Assembly: GCA_009841105.1 (NCBI GenBank)
Contig: VXMM01000018.1
Coordinates: 61,770-125,769, forward strand
Reading direction: 5' to 3'
Source: Acidimicrobiia bacterium
Lineage (GTDB): Bacteria > Actinomycetota > Acidimicrobiia > Spongiisociales > Spongiisociaceae
Length of the DNA: 64,000 nucleotides
In this document: positions 16,152-25,731 of the stretch, in pieces
Layout of the letters: every line of letters starts with the position of its first letter
How positions within the stretch are numbered: the stretch's first letter is position 1
Translations under genes and position numbers: made by a program
The notes under the pieces: model-generated
What the model saw: only the letters and a program-made list of their open reading frames with translations
The model's database searches: none
Told to the model about the DNA's origin: nothing

Positions 16152-19100
16152 TCACCGCCGGGCGGGTTGGCGTCGGGTGGGGCCCCGGTAGGCGAGGCCC
16201 TTCAGGCTGACTGCGAAACCGCATTCCAGCAGGATGGTGCCCAGCGCGTGGTCGCCTGCCGGGCAGCCGTTGATGGTCTCCACGGTCAGCCGCTGGTGCC
16301 GGATCCCGATCTCGGTCAGGGCATCAGCGGCCGAGCTATGAAGTTCCTCCTCCTCGGTGAGGAGGGTGGCGGTCTTCCCTCCCCGCTCCAGGAACAGTAG
16401 AGGCTGGCCATCGTGGAGGATTACGTAGGCGCCGGCCGAGCGGGAAGCCCGGCCCTGGGCTTCCTCGGGCCACGGCAGCAGGGTGCCGTACGGGTTGGCC
16501 GGATCGGCGGCGGCGAGGATCACGGTTCCCTCGTCTTGCTGTGCGGTCCGGAGCCGGTCCAGGGCCCCCGGCAGCGCGAACTGAAGGCCACCGAGGCCCT
16601 CGACGAAATAGCCGCGGCGGATGCGTCCCGTCTCCTCCAGATGGTTGAGGATGGGGTAAAGGGTGGTCAGGCCTCCGGGGACATTTTCTGCCCGCGCGCC
16701 GGCCCGGGTCACCACGCCGTGCCGTTCCAGCATGAGCTCCGTCCAGGCCGCGCCCCATTCCGCGTTGGACACATCGGTAGCGCACAGGTCGGCGACCAGC
16801 GACCACCGCCCGGACGATGAAGGCGGCATGGCGGAGGGCAGGCGGCGCCGGGATCGCCCGCCGGAGCGGGACCGGGCCAGGCGTCGGATCCGTAACGCTC
16901 GCAGCGGGGCGAGGGTGTCGTTGGTGACCTCTCCCGACCACACCAGGTCCCAGAGCGCCTCGAGGGTGTCCTCGAGATGCTCGCAGCGGGCAGCGAGGTG
17001 GATGTCCCGGAAGAAGCTGGCGCCCCTTCGCGACAGGTGGGACCGGATGGCGTGGTGGAGGTCCGAGTCGGGCAGGTCGTCAGCGGAGGGTCGGTGGAGG
17101 ATCGGTAGCTGCTCGCGCAGGTAGAGGGCCACCCTTCCGTCACGAGGCCCGATCGAGCCCCGGCCCACCCATACCACCTCGCCCGACGCCATGAGCTGGT
17201 CCGCCATGGTGGGTGTGTAGTCGAGCCGCGCCGCCAGGACGTCCCGTTCGAGAATCGAGGCGGGGATCGCGACGCCCTGGAGGGTGCGGATCGTCTCGAC
17301 CAGAGCTGACAGGTGGTTCCGGCCCGTGCGGCCCACTCCCTGCCAGGCGGGCAGGAAGCGTCCGAGGGCGGCGACCTCTACCGCCTCGATCTCACGGCGT
17401 AGCACCGCCAGACTGCGCCGCTTGAGCCGGCGCAGTACCCCCGTGTCCACCCACTCCTGGCCGGCCTCACCCGGCCGGAAGGCGCCACGGGCCACCGTTC
17501 CGGCCTGCTCGAGCACCACCAGGGCGGCGCCGATAGCAGCGGGGGGCAGGCCGAGGGATGATCCGGCCTCCTCGGCGGTGAACGGCGCGTGGGTGCGGGC
17601 GTAGCGTTGCACCACCTCCCCGAGCGGGTCGGGACCCGTCTCCAGGTAGGCATGAGGAACCCCGGCCGGTGGCTGGACCCCCAAGGCGTCCCGCAGCCGA
17701 CCGGCGTCCTCGATGGCCGCCCAGGTCGACGCGCCGCGCACCTGAACCCGGATGGCCCGGCGACCCTCCTCGAGCTCGCGAAGCAAGCCGGATGCGGAGC
17801 CGTCGGCGAGCCGATCGGCTACTGCCCGGCCGGTGAGCGGCCCGAGTGCCCGGAGAAGATCGTGCACTCCGTCCAGCCCCTTGACGCGGCGATCGGGGGT
17901 CAGGTACTGGAGCTCCAGCTCGACGGCGGCGATCACATTCTCGTCGAGCAGGTCGCGGAGCTCGCCCTCGCCGAGTAACTCGCGGAGTAGCTCCCGGTCG
18001 AGCGTGAGGGCCGTGGCTCGCCGTTCCGAAGGGGCGGCGTCTCCCTCGTACAGGTAGGAGGCCACGAACTCGAACAGGAGCGACGAGGCGAACGGTCCGG
18101 CCGAGGTGGTGTCAACCTCGACCACCCGCACGCGCCGTGCCGCGATGTCCCCGAGGAGTTCTCTGGCGGAGGGAAGGTCGAACACATCTTGGAGGATCTC
18201 GCGGTAGGTCTCGAGGATGATCGGGAACGAGCCGAAGCGGGTGACGATGGCCATCAGGTCGGCGGCCCGGCGCCGCTGGAGCCACAGGGGGGTGCGACCG
18301 CCGGGGCGGCGGCGGGGCAGCAGCAGGGCGCGGGCGGCGGCTTCCCGGAATCGGGCCGCGAACATGGCAGTGCCGGACAGTTCCTCGATCAGGATCGACT
18401 CCAGTTCGTCCGGGTCGAGGAGCAGGTCGTCGAGAGATGGCAGGTCGTCGGTGTCGATGAAGCGGAAGGAGATGCCGTCATCGCTCCAGATGACGTCCAG
18501 ATTGCGCCCGTAGCGGTTTCGTAGCCGCTGGTTGATGGCCATCGCCCACGGCGCGTGGACCCGGCCGCCAAGGGGAGAGAGGATGGCGATCCGCCAGTCC
18601 CCGATCTCGTCGCGGAAACGTTCGACCACCACCGTCCGGTCGGTAGGGAGCACTCCGGTGGCGTCACGCTGCTCGCCGAGGTATGCGACGAGGTTGCCGG
18701 CCGCCCACTCGTCCAGGTGATACCGGTGCCGGAGCGTGTCAACCGCCCGGTCTGGTTCCATCGCCCCGATGGTGCGGACGAAGCGGCCGATCGCCCGCCC
18801 GGTCTCGACCGGACGGCCCACCCGATCGCCCTTCCAGAACGGCATCCGGCCCGACTCAGCGGGGGCGGGGATCACCTCCACCCGGTCGGCCGTGATGTCG
18901 CTGATCCTCCACGCCGACGTGCCGAGGACGAACACGTCTCCCGGACGGGACTCGTAGACCATCTCCTCGTCGAGCTCTCCCACCCGGCTGCCGTCAGGAA
19001 GGTTGACCGAATACAGCCCGCGGTCGGGAATGGTTCCGGCGTTGGTGACCGCCAGGCGCTGAGCTCCCGACCGAGGGGTCAGCGTGTGCGTGACCCGATC

Positions 19101-20567
19101 CCAGATCAGGCGGGGACGCAGCTCCCCGAACAGCTCGGACGGGTAGCGGCCCGCCAGCATGTCGAGGACCGCCTCGAATGGCCCTCTCACCAGCTCGCGA
19201 TAAGGGGCGGCTCGCCTGACCAGGGAAAGGAGGTCGTCCGCCTTCCACTCGTCCATCGCCACCGCCGCCACCACCTGCTGCGCCAGCACGTCGAGCGGGC
19301 TCTGGGGAACGGTGGTGGGCTCCACCGACCGTGCCAGCATGAGGTCGGCCACCACGGTCGCCTCGAGGAGATCCCCGCGGAACTTGGGAAAGACCTTGGC
19401 GACGCTGGTCGCTCCTACCTGATGGCCGGCCCTTCCCACCCGCTGCAGGCCGGAGGCCACGCTGGTGGGCGACTCGACGTGGATCACCAGGTCGACGGCC
19501 CCCATGTCGATGCCCAGCTCCAGCGTCGAGGTCGCCACCACGGCTGGCAACTCACCGCGCTTGAGAAGGTCCTCGATTACGATCCTCTGCTCGCGTGACA
19601 CCGACCCGTGATGGGCGCGGGCGATCTCATCCCCTGCCAGGTTGTTCAGCTCGGCGCAGAGTCGCTCGGCCAGCCTGCGGGAGTTGGCGAACACGATGGT
19701 GGACCGGTGGGACCTGACCAGATCCAGCAGGGCCGGGTACACGGAGGGCCAGATGGACCGGTAGCCCGGGTCGGCGGGGTCGGACGTGAGCGGATCTGGG
19801 GGCGCCGGCGCCGCCATGTCCTCGACCGGGACAACGATCTCCACCTCGAGGCCCCGCTCGCCGGGGACATCCACGATGGTGACCGGCCGAGGCGTCCAGG
19901 CCCCGTTCGCCATGGTCCCGCCTCCCATGAACTCGGCGATGGTCGAGAGGGGCTGCTGGGTGGCGGAGAGCCCGATGCGGAGGGGCCGGACGGCGGTCAC
20001 CTCCTCCAGCCTCTCCAGCGACAGGGCCAAGTGCGATCCCCGCTTGGTCCCGGCCACGGCGTGGACCTCGTCGAGGATCACCCACCGGACCGACGCCAGC
20101 ATCTTGCGGGCCGCGCTGGTCAGGATCAAGAACAGGGACTCGGGGGTGGTGATGAGGATGTCCGGGGGGTGGCGCTGCATGCGCTGGCGGTCGGCGGGCG
20201 GGGTGTCTCCCGTGCGGATGGCGGCCACGACCTCGGGAGGGGGCCGTAGGCTATGGCGGTCGGCGGCGTGGGCGATTCCGGTCAGGGGCGCCCGGAGGTT
20301 GCGTTCCACGTCATGGGCCAAGGCCTTCATCGGGGAGATGTAGAGGACGCGGCAGCGCCGGGACTTCGCCGGCACCGGTTCGGTCAGAAGCTGGTCGAGC
20401 GTGTAGAGGAACGCCGCCAGCGTCTTGCCCGATCCGGTGGGAGCATGGATCAGCGTGTGCTGACCGGCAGCGATGGCCGGCCAGCCACTGGCCTGAGCCT
20501 CGGTGGGGACGGGGAACGCCTCCTCGAACCAGGTGGCGGTGGCGGGCGAAAACAGGTCTCTCAACAC
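16152..20567 (-). CDS. lhr: ATP-dependent 3'-5' helicase Lhr (long form)
   Basis: Lhr is a DNA-repair-linked superfamily 2 helicase that moves 3' to 5' on single strands. The 1471-residue product has the full long form: Walker A APTGSGKT at 42-49, Walker B DEVHAVAGTKRG, SAT-like LSATQQPL, and helicase motif VI in GLQRVGRAGHQVGATS. The winged-helix and beta-barrel Lhr core follows, then the long C-terminal extension seen in mycobacterial Lhr. The start is a GTG at 20567. No ribosome site is clear, so leaderless expression is possible. It is divergent from the fic gene with a 116-bp gap and marks the left edge of the defence island. Confidence 0.95.
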   Translation of the reverse strand: MLRDLFSPATATWFEEAFPVPTEAQASGWPAIAAGQHTLIHAPTGSGKTLAAFLYTLDQLLTEPVPAKSRRCRVLYISPMKALAHDVERNLRAPLTGIAHAADRHSLRPPPEVVAAIRTGDTPPADRQRMQRHPPDILITTPESLFLILTSAARKMLASVRWVILDEVHAVAGTKRGSHLALSLERLEEVTAVRPLRIGLSATQQPLSTIAEFMGGGTMANGAWTPRPVTIVDVPGERGLEVEIVVPVEDMAAPAPPDPLTSDPADPGYRSIWPSVYPALLDLVRSHRSTIVFANSRRLAERLCAELNNLAGDEIARAHHGSVSREQRIVIEDLLKRGELPAVVATSTLELGIDMGAVDLVIHVESPTSVASGLQRVGRAGHQVGATSVAKVFPKFRGDLLEATVVADLMLARSVEPTTVPQSPLDVLAQQVVAAVAMDEWKADDLLSLVRRAAPYRELVRGPFEAVLDMLAGRYPSELFGELRPRLIWDRVTHTLTPRSGAQRLAVTNAGTIPDRGLYSVNLPDGSRVGELDEEMVYESRPGDVFVLGTSAWRISDITADRVEVIPAPAESGRMPFWKGDRVGRPVETGRAIGRFVRTIGAMEPDRAVDTLRHRYHLDEWAAGNLVAYLGEQRDATGVLPTDRTVVVERFRDEIGDWRIAILSPLGGRVHAPWAMAINQRLRNRYGRNLDVIWSDDGISFRFIDTDDLPSLDDLLLDPDELESILIEELSGTAMFAARFREAAARALLLPRRRPGGRTPLWLQRRRAADLMAIVTRFGSFPIILETYREILQDVFDLPSARELLGDIAARRVRVVEVDTTSAGPFASSLLFEFVASYLYEGDAAPSERRATALTLDRELLRELLGEGELRDLLDENVIAAVELELQYLTPDRRVKGLDGVHDLLRALGPLTGRAVADRLADGSASGLLRELEEGRRAIRVQVRGASTWAAIEDAGRLRDALGVQPPAGVPHAYLETGPDPLGEVVQRYARTHAPFTAEEAGSSLGLPPAAIGAALVVLEQAGTVARGAFRPGEAGQEWVDTGVLRRLKRRSLAVLRREIEAVEVAALGRFLPAWQGVGRTGRNHLSALVETIRTLQGVAIPASILERDVLAARLDYTPTMADQLMASGEVVWVGRGSIGPRDGRVALYLREQLPILHRPSADDLPDSDLHHAIRSHLSRRGASFFRDIHLAARCEHLEDTLEALWDLVWSGEVTNDTLAPLRALRIRRLARSRSGGRSRRRLPSAMPPSSSGRWSLVADLCATDVSNAEWGAAWTELMLERHGVVTRAGARAENVPGGLTTLYPILNHLEETGRIRRGYFVEGLGGLQFALPGALDRLRTAQQDEGTVILAAADPANPYGTLLPWPEEAQGRASRSAGAYVILHDGQPLLFLERGGKTATLLTEEEELHSSAADALTEIGIRHQRLTVETINGCPAGDHALGTILLECGFAVSLKGLAYRGPTRRQPARR

Positions 20568-20683
20568 TATGAATCCAGGCTATCGCGTGCCCGTGACATT
20601 CATGCCGGATACCAGCGCGTTTGCCCGAACGCTACCTCTGCGATTCATAAAATTGGCGCGTGTATGGAGTTATTTGTGTTTAA

Positions 20684-21859
20684 ATGGATCGCATGATCTA
20701 CCGAACGCCGCTGCTGTCCCCAAAGGATGAGCGAGCCCTGGACGCCATCAACAGCTTGAGGGACGATTTGAGGCTCTACGTCAGGAACCCGCGCCGATGG
20801 CACGGAACCCTGAGAAGGGCAACCGTTGCGCGAGCTGTCCAAGGATCGAACTCCATCGAGGGTTATCACGCAACCGTCGAGGATGTGGCGGCCCTGATAG
20901 CGAACGAGGAACCGAGCAAGCTTGATCCCGCAACTCGGGATGCGGTTGCCGGGTACCGCGACGCCATGACCTACGTGATCCAGCAGGCACGGGAAGCACC
21001 CACGATCGACGCCTCCACGCTCCGGGCGCTGCACTTCATGATCACGCGACACGACCTGTCGAACAATCCCGGGCTGTGGCGGCCGGGACCGGTCTGGGTC
21101 AACGACCACGAGGGCCGTGCCGTCTACGAGGCGCCCGAGCGATCGCTGGTCGAGCCCCTGGTTAGCGCTCTGTTGGATCAGATCAACGCCAACGATCAGC
21201 ACGTCATAGTGACGGGGGCCATGGCGCACTTGAACCTGGTGCTCGTCCATCCGTTCAGCGATGGAAACGGACGGGTAGCCCGCTGTCTGCAGTCGTTGGT
21301 CCTCGGAAGCGATGGCCTCTTGTCTCCGGAGTTCTTCAGCATCGAGGAGTATTTGGGCCGCAACACACCCGCCTATTACGCGGCGCTCAACGATGTGGCT
21401 GAAGGGAGGTGGTCACCAGATCGCAGCGCTCGTCCGTGGATCGAGTTCTGCATAACCGCGCACTACCGCCAAGCCATGACCGTGCGCCGGCGAATAAGAG
21501 AAATGGAGGAACTCTGGGACAGGTGCGAGCAGCTGGCCGCGCAGCACCGTCTACCCGGTAGGACGGTGGCGGCCCTGGTCGACTCCGCCCGAGGATGGAG
21601 GCTTCGGCGGTCCCTATACATGAGCCTCGTCGAGATGTCGTACGGCGAGACGGTAAGCAGTGCCGTGGCCACGAGAGACCTCACCGCGATGACACGTGCG
21701 GGCCTCCTGGATCCCCGCGGAGAACGCCGAGGGCGCTACTACGAGGGCGCCACTCCACTCAGGGAGGTATGGCACGGAATCCGCCGAGCCCGACCACCGC
21801 GTGGAGCAGACGACCCGTACCTATTGCCCACGACACCCACGCTCCCCGGGCTCTTCTAG
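20684..21859 (+). CDS. Fic-family protein (putative AMP transferase), class II autoinhibited
   Basis: Fic proteins attach AMP or related groups to target hydroxyls. The 391-residue product has an intact Fic motif HPFSDGNGRVAR (189-200). It also has an N-terminal inhibitory helix motif S55-x-x-x-E59-G60 in GSNSIEG, which makes it class II, where Glu59 blocks ATP until released. A C-terminal winged-helix region follows (about 310-370). The start could be ATG 20684 or ATG 20693. GGAG lies about 16 bases before the first. The upstream 60 bases are A+T-rich compared with the flanks, which suggests the promoter. It is the first gene of the defence island. Its target is unknown. Confidence 0.88.
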   Translation: MDRMIYRTPLLSPKDERALDAINSLRDDLRLYVRNPRRWHGTLRRATVARAVQGSNSIEGYHATVEDVAALIANEEPSKLDPATRDAVAGYRDAMTYVIQQAREAPTIDASTLRALHFMITRHDLSNNPGLWRPGPVWVNDHEGRAVYEAPERSLVEPLVSALLDQINANDQHVIVTGAMAHLNLVLVHPFSDGNGRVARCLQSLVLGSDGLLSPEFFSIEEYLGRNTPAYYAALNDVAEGRWSPDRSARPWIEFCITAHYRQAMTVRRRIREMEELWDRCEQLAAQHRLPGRTVAALVDSARGWRLRRSLYMSLVEMSYGETVSSAVATRDLTAMTRAGLLDPRGERRGRYYEGATPLREVWHGIRRARPPRGADDPYLLPTTPTLPGLF

Positions 21860-22062
21860 GGTCCGGAGCCCGATCGCGTATGCCGGTCGGGGCGGGTGGT
21901 TTATCCGCCGGGGTGGGGTTGTTCGGGGTGGTACCGGTCGTAGGCTGACCTCTCGGTGGCGGGGTGTGTGGTCGTCGATGACTTCTTGGGGTAGATCGGT
22001 CTCGGTCGTCGTAACTTGTAGACTTTCCTTATGTCTCCCCTCACTCCGCAACCGCATAGTTG

Positions 22063-25000
22063 ATGCTGGGCCCATTCGAGATCGCTCCTGAGGATGTCGC
22101 CCGATTGGGTAGCGGATTCACGGATGCCGTCAATCGGCTCCTGCAAGCAGAGGCTGCTGCCGCAGGGATGGCTAGCAGTTCGCTGGTGCTGAATCGGGTG
22201 GAGACCATTCCCGATGGCGGGGTGGATGCGGAAGTCACGGATGCCCCGGCCGGTGGTGAGTGGATTCCTGAGGGTGATTCGGTTTGGCAGTTCAAACGTT
22301 CGAACCTGTACCCGAAGGATTGTGCGGAGGAGTTTGGTAGGGCGACTTGGGCACAGCAGAAGGTACGGGCAGGTAGCGCCTACGTGATGGTGCTTGGCGT
22401 CTCGCTCTCGCCTAAGTTGCTGGAGAGGCGGCGAGTTGCCATTCTGAAGAAGGCTGAGGAACTCGGCCTTGATATCGGTGGAGACCACCTAGACGTTCGG
22501 GACGCGAACGCTCTGGCCCGGTGGATGTCCCTCTACCCATCGTTAGCAGTCTCAGGAGTCATGGGGGGTCCTGGCTCGTCAGCGGTTGACTTCGCGACGT
22601 GGGCAGACTCTCGCCTCGGCCGGACGAAGTGGGTTCCCGATGAAGGCCGTGAGGAAGCCATCCAGACCATCCGATCCGCACTGTCCCAGGAAGTGGGTCT
22701 TGATCTCCGCGTGGGTGGTGCCTCGGGTGTGGGCAAGTCCCGCCTCGTCCTTGAAGCGCTACGGGAGCAGGAGATCGCCCCACTCGTTGCATACGTGGCT
22801 GACGAAGCCAAGAGCCAGGATCGGCTCTTGAGGCACCTTGTTGCTGATCACCGCAAGACAGCGGTGTTAGTTGTCGACGAATGCCCGGCTGACCGACACG
22901 CAACCATAGCTGATCAGTTGCCAGCCGATGGGAGAATCAGGCTCATCACGATCGGACCTATCGGCTCCGCGGTTACCAGAAGCCCGGTCGTGGTCGTGGA
23001 GCCGATGCGGAGCGAGGCCATAGACAAGTTTGCTTCAAAGAACTTTCCCGGGCTGTCGAACGTGGATCGCAGGTTCGTTGTGGAAAACTCGGATGGCTAT
23101 CCCCAGTTAGCAGAGGTATTCGCACGGCGGGTTCTCGACTCCGCGACTCCCTTGCAAGCAGCGGATCTGGTCACCGAGACGGAAATCCGGCAGTTCATCA
23201 CGGACCGACACCCAGGCAGCTTGGGGTTGCGTGTCGCAAGAGGTGTCGCTCTATTCGAGAAGCTCGGCTGGGAGGACGAGGTATCCGGAGAGCGCGAACG
23301 CCTGGCCAGGTTTCTCCGGATGTCGGACTCTGCCCTGCAGTCCGCGGGTTGGGAGCTCGAAGAAGCGGGTTGGTTGGCTGTTCGGGGTCGCTATCGGGCG
23401 ATAGCTGCGCACCGGCTCGCGGTCTTCCTCGCTTCTCGCAAGTGGGAGGGCGACGGCGACCGGATCGTCAGCGAGCTGCTAGACAATCTTGACGATCAGA
23501 TGGCGTTTGCGATGTTCCGGCGTCTTGCGGACCTTGGAAGGTACGAACCGGCCCAAACCGCTCTCGTACCAGTCCTCACCCCCGACGGACCATTCGGATC
23601 CCTAGAAAAGCTGCGGACTTCCGGTAGGGCGGCGCGACTTACCCAACTCGCAATCATACTACCGAACGACGTTGCTCTCTATCTTCACGAACTTCTGGAA
23701 GACACCCCGGAAGATGAACTTCGATGCCAGCCAGCGGTGTGTCACGAGTTGGCGTGGACCCTGGAAATGCTCGCTTGGCACACCGATACCTTCCGCCTGG
23801 CTGCTGGGTTGCTTCTCCGCTTAGCGCTCGCGGAATTCGCGACCGTCGTTGATGCTGATTCGGAGTTCATGCATGTTTTCTCGGAGAGCCACTCCACATC
23901 GAGGTGGATAAGCCTGTTCGGGACGATGCTTCCAGCAACCGCAGCGACGCCGGAAACTCGTATGCAGTACCTGAAGGAAGTCACACGGTCGGAAGATGTT
24001 CGGGAACGTGCCCTCGCGGTCATGGCACTGCGAAAGGCTATCTCCGTTTCCGAATGGGTGATGGCGGCAGGAGAGTCACAGGGTGGTGCCTCGGTCGAGC
24101 CTCGGGGAACTCCGCAAACCTGGGACGAAGCGTGGGCCTATCAGATCTCGGCGATAAATGAACTCAGTCGTCTGGTCGGCGACCCGAGTCCTCAGGTTCG
24201 ATCCTCTGTAGAGGACAGCCTGATCGATGCGATAGATCCTCTGTCAGCATCGGGAGTGACATGGGAGGCCCTCGAGAATGTCTTGATACGGACGCCGAGC
24301 TTGCATAGCAGGGTACGACACAGGTTGCAGAGCCTCGAACCCCTTTACGACAGGGCTGACCGCATCGATGAGTCTGAGGAGGGCAAGCAACGACGTCAAC
24401 AAGCTATGGAAGCTCTCGATTCGCTTAAGGGACGGCTCCCAAGCCAAGACAGCCGCGATACCTTAGAGCTTGCGCTAAAACTACCTCGATGGCATCACCC
24501 TGATCGGATAGAGCGAACGGTTGTTGACGCGATGGCTGGCTTCCTCAGTGACCACGACGAAGCATGTCTCTTCGAATTCCTCTCAAGAAAGCAGCCGAAT
24601 GCAGGCGAGTTCGGCGTTGGACTCGCATTGCTTCCCCTCCAGCTAGATCCAACCGAAGCGCTCGTAAACGCCTACGAACAAAATGCCGGGGCCCTCCTGG
24701 GCTATCTGCACCGCAAAGCTGAGACCGACCGGTGCGCAGTCGAGACCTTTCTCGACGACGGCCTCGGTGGAAGTATGTCTGAGGTTGCGCAACTCGAGAT
24801 CGCTCAGGTTGGCCCACAGACAGAACGAATACACGAAGTCATCGACGAACTTGTGGACTTGCTATCCGTGGCCGACAGTGCTGTGCGGGTTCGAGTGGCC
24901 GCCAGAGACTATCCGAAGATGCTTGAGCGTTGGTTAGTTCGACTGGAGACACAGGACGACTACAACGCTCTCGTCAGGACAGTCTCCGACGTGTGGCTAA

Positions 25001-25683
25001 ATGATGAAACATGCCTTGAGTCGATCACGGACCGTCTCATGAAACTTGTGTTGCTGCGCCGTGACTTCCCGAAGCTCGGTCAAGACGCGTGGAATTGGGG
25101 GCATCTGGCCAAGGCCGTCCTGGACGGCCACGAGGAAGCACTAGCCGAAATGGTCCTGGACATGATCGAGAACTCTGGACGTGTCGTCACTCTCGGCAGC
25201 GCCGAGGTGGCTGAAGTGCTCAGATTGGCACTGCGGCAGAGCACAGAGAAGGTCTGGAGACGAATCGGGGAGCGCTTGGAAACTGGCTCATCGCGTCTCA
25301 TGCACATTGCGGAGTACTGGTGCGTGCTAGAGGGAGTCGAGCCGAGCCCCATCCAGGCATGGATCGGGAACGATGCTAACCGAGCCCGGCTCGTGGCCCG
25401 AGTCGCTCGGCTGGGAAGTGATGAGCCAACGCCCATGGCCCGCTATCTTCTGGCAACGTTCGGCGACGATGAGCAGATCACATCAATCTTCGACCTCAAA
25501 CTTGACGGCGAGCTTCAGGAAGGAAACAGGTCTAGCCACCTCCAACGGCAGATCGATCGGCTCGACTCGTGGAGACAAGACCGAGAAGAACCAATGGAAG
25601 TCCAACGCTGGGCCAGCACGGCTATCGCCCGACTCAAGAGGTCCAAGAAGAAGGCACTTCGGGAGGAGGAGGAACGCGGGTGA
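22063..25683 (+). CDS. Avs-like STAND NTPase with N-terminal nuclease-like domain
   Basis: This 1206-residue protein is built like an antiviral STAND sensor. The N-terminal domain (about 1-180) has a PD-(D/E)xK look: GGVDAEV with Asp55, then VWQFKRS with Gln76-x-Lys78, as in Mrr-like and Cap4-like nucleases. A P-loop NTPase follows with Walker A GASGVGKS (219-226) and Walker B AVLVVDEC (267-274). The remaining 800 or so residues are almost purely helical and repetitive, as in the target-sensing arm of Avs proteins. The expected action is that ligand binding oligomerises the NTPase and turns on the nuclease. The ATG at 22063 is used (a TTG sits directly before it). Neighbours are defence genes. 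The exact Avs class and target are unknown. Confidence 0.72.
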   Translation: MLGPFEIAPEDVARLGSGFTDAVNRLLQAEAAAAGMASSSLVLNRVETIPDGGVDAEVTDAPAGGEWIPEGDSVWQFKRSNLYPKDCAEEFGRATWAQQKVRAGSAYVMVLGVSLSPKLLERRRVAILKKAEELGLDIGGDHLDVRDANALARWMSLYPSLAVSGVMGGPGSSAVDFATWADSRLGRTKWVPDEGREEAIQTIRSALSQEVGLDLRVGGASGVGKSRLVLEALREQEIAPLVAYVADEAKSQDRLLRHLVADHRKTAVLVVDECPADRHATIADQLPADGRIRLITIGPIGSAVTRSPVVVVEPMRSEAIDKFASKNFPGLSNVDRRFVVENSDGYPQLAEVFARRVLDSATPLQAADLVTETEIRQFITDRHPGSLGLRVARGVALFEKLGWEDEVSGERERLARFLRMSDSALQSAGWELEEAGWLAVRGRYRAIAAHRLAVFLASRKWEGDGDRIVSELLDNLDDQMAFAMFRRLADLGRYEPAQTALVPVLTPDGPFGSLEKLRTSGRAARLTQLAIILPNDVALYLHELLEDTPEDELRCQPAVCHELAWTLEMLAWHTDTFRLAAGLLLRLALAEFATVVDADSEFMHVFSESHSTSRWISLFGTMLPATAATPETRMQYLKEVTRSEDVRERALAVMALRKAISVSEWVMAAGESQGGASVEPRGTPQTWDEAWAYQISAINELSRLVGDPSPQVRSSVEDSLIDAIDPLSASGVTWEALENVLIRTPSLHSRVRHRLQSLEPLYDRADRIDESEEGKQRRQQAMEALDSLKGRLPSQDSRDTLELALKLPRWHHPDRIERTVVDAMAGFLSDHDEACLFEFLSRKQPNAGEFGVGLALLPLQLDPTEALVNAYEQNAGALLGYLHRKAETDRCAVETFLDDGLGGSMSEVAQLEIAQVGPQTERIHEVIDELVDLLSVADSAVRVRVAARDYPKMLERWLVRLETQDDYNALVRTVSDVWLNDETCLESITDRLMKLVLLRRDFPKLGQDAWNWGHLAKAVLDGHEEALAEMVLDMIENSGRVVTLGSAEVAEVLRLALRQSTEKVWRRIGERLETGSSRLMHIAEYWCVLEGVEPSPIQAWIGNDANRARLVARVARLGSDEPTPMARYLLATFGDDEQITSIFDLKLDGELQEGNRSSHLQRQIDRLDSWRQDREEPMEVQRWASTAIARLKRSKKKALREEEERG

Positions 25684-25731
25684 TAGACGTTCCGCCGGGC
25701 CCGGTAGGTAGCCTCACTCTGACAGAGCGGG

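Noticed and set aside
18555..19598. 347-residue frame opposite lhr
   Set aside because: High-G+C antisense shadow: rich in Arg, Pro and His, with no start signal and no family features.
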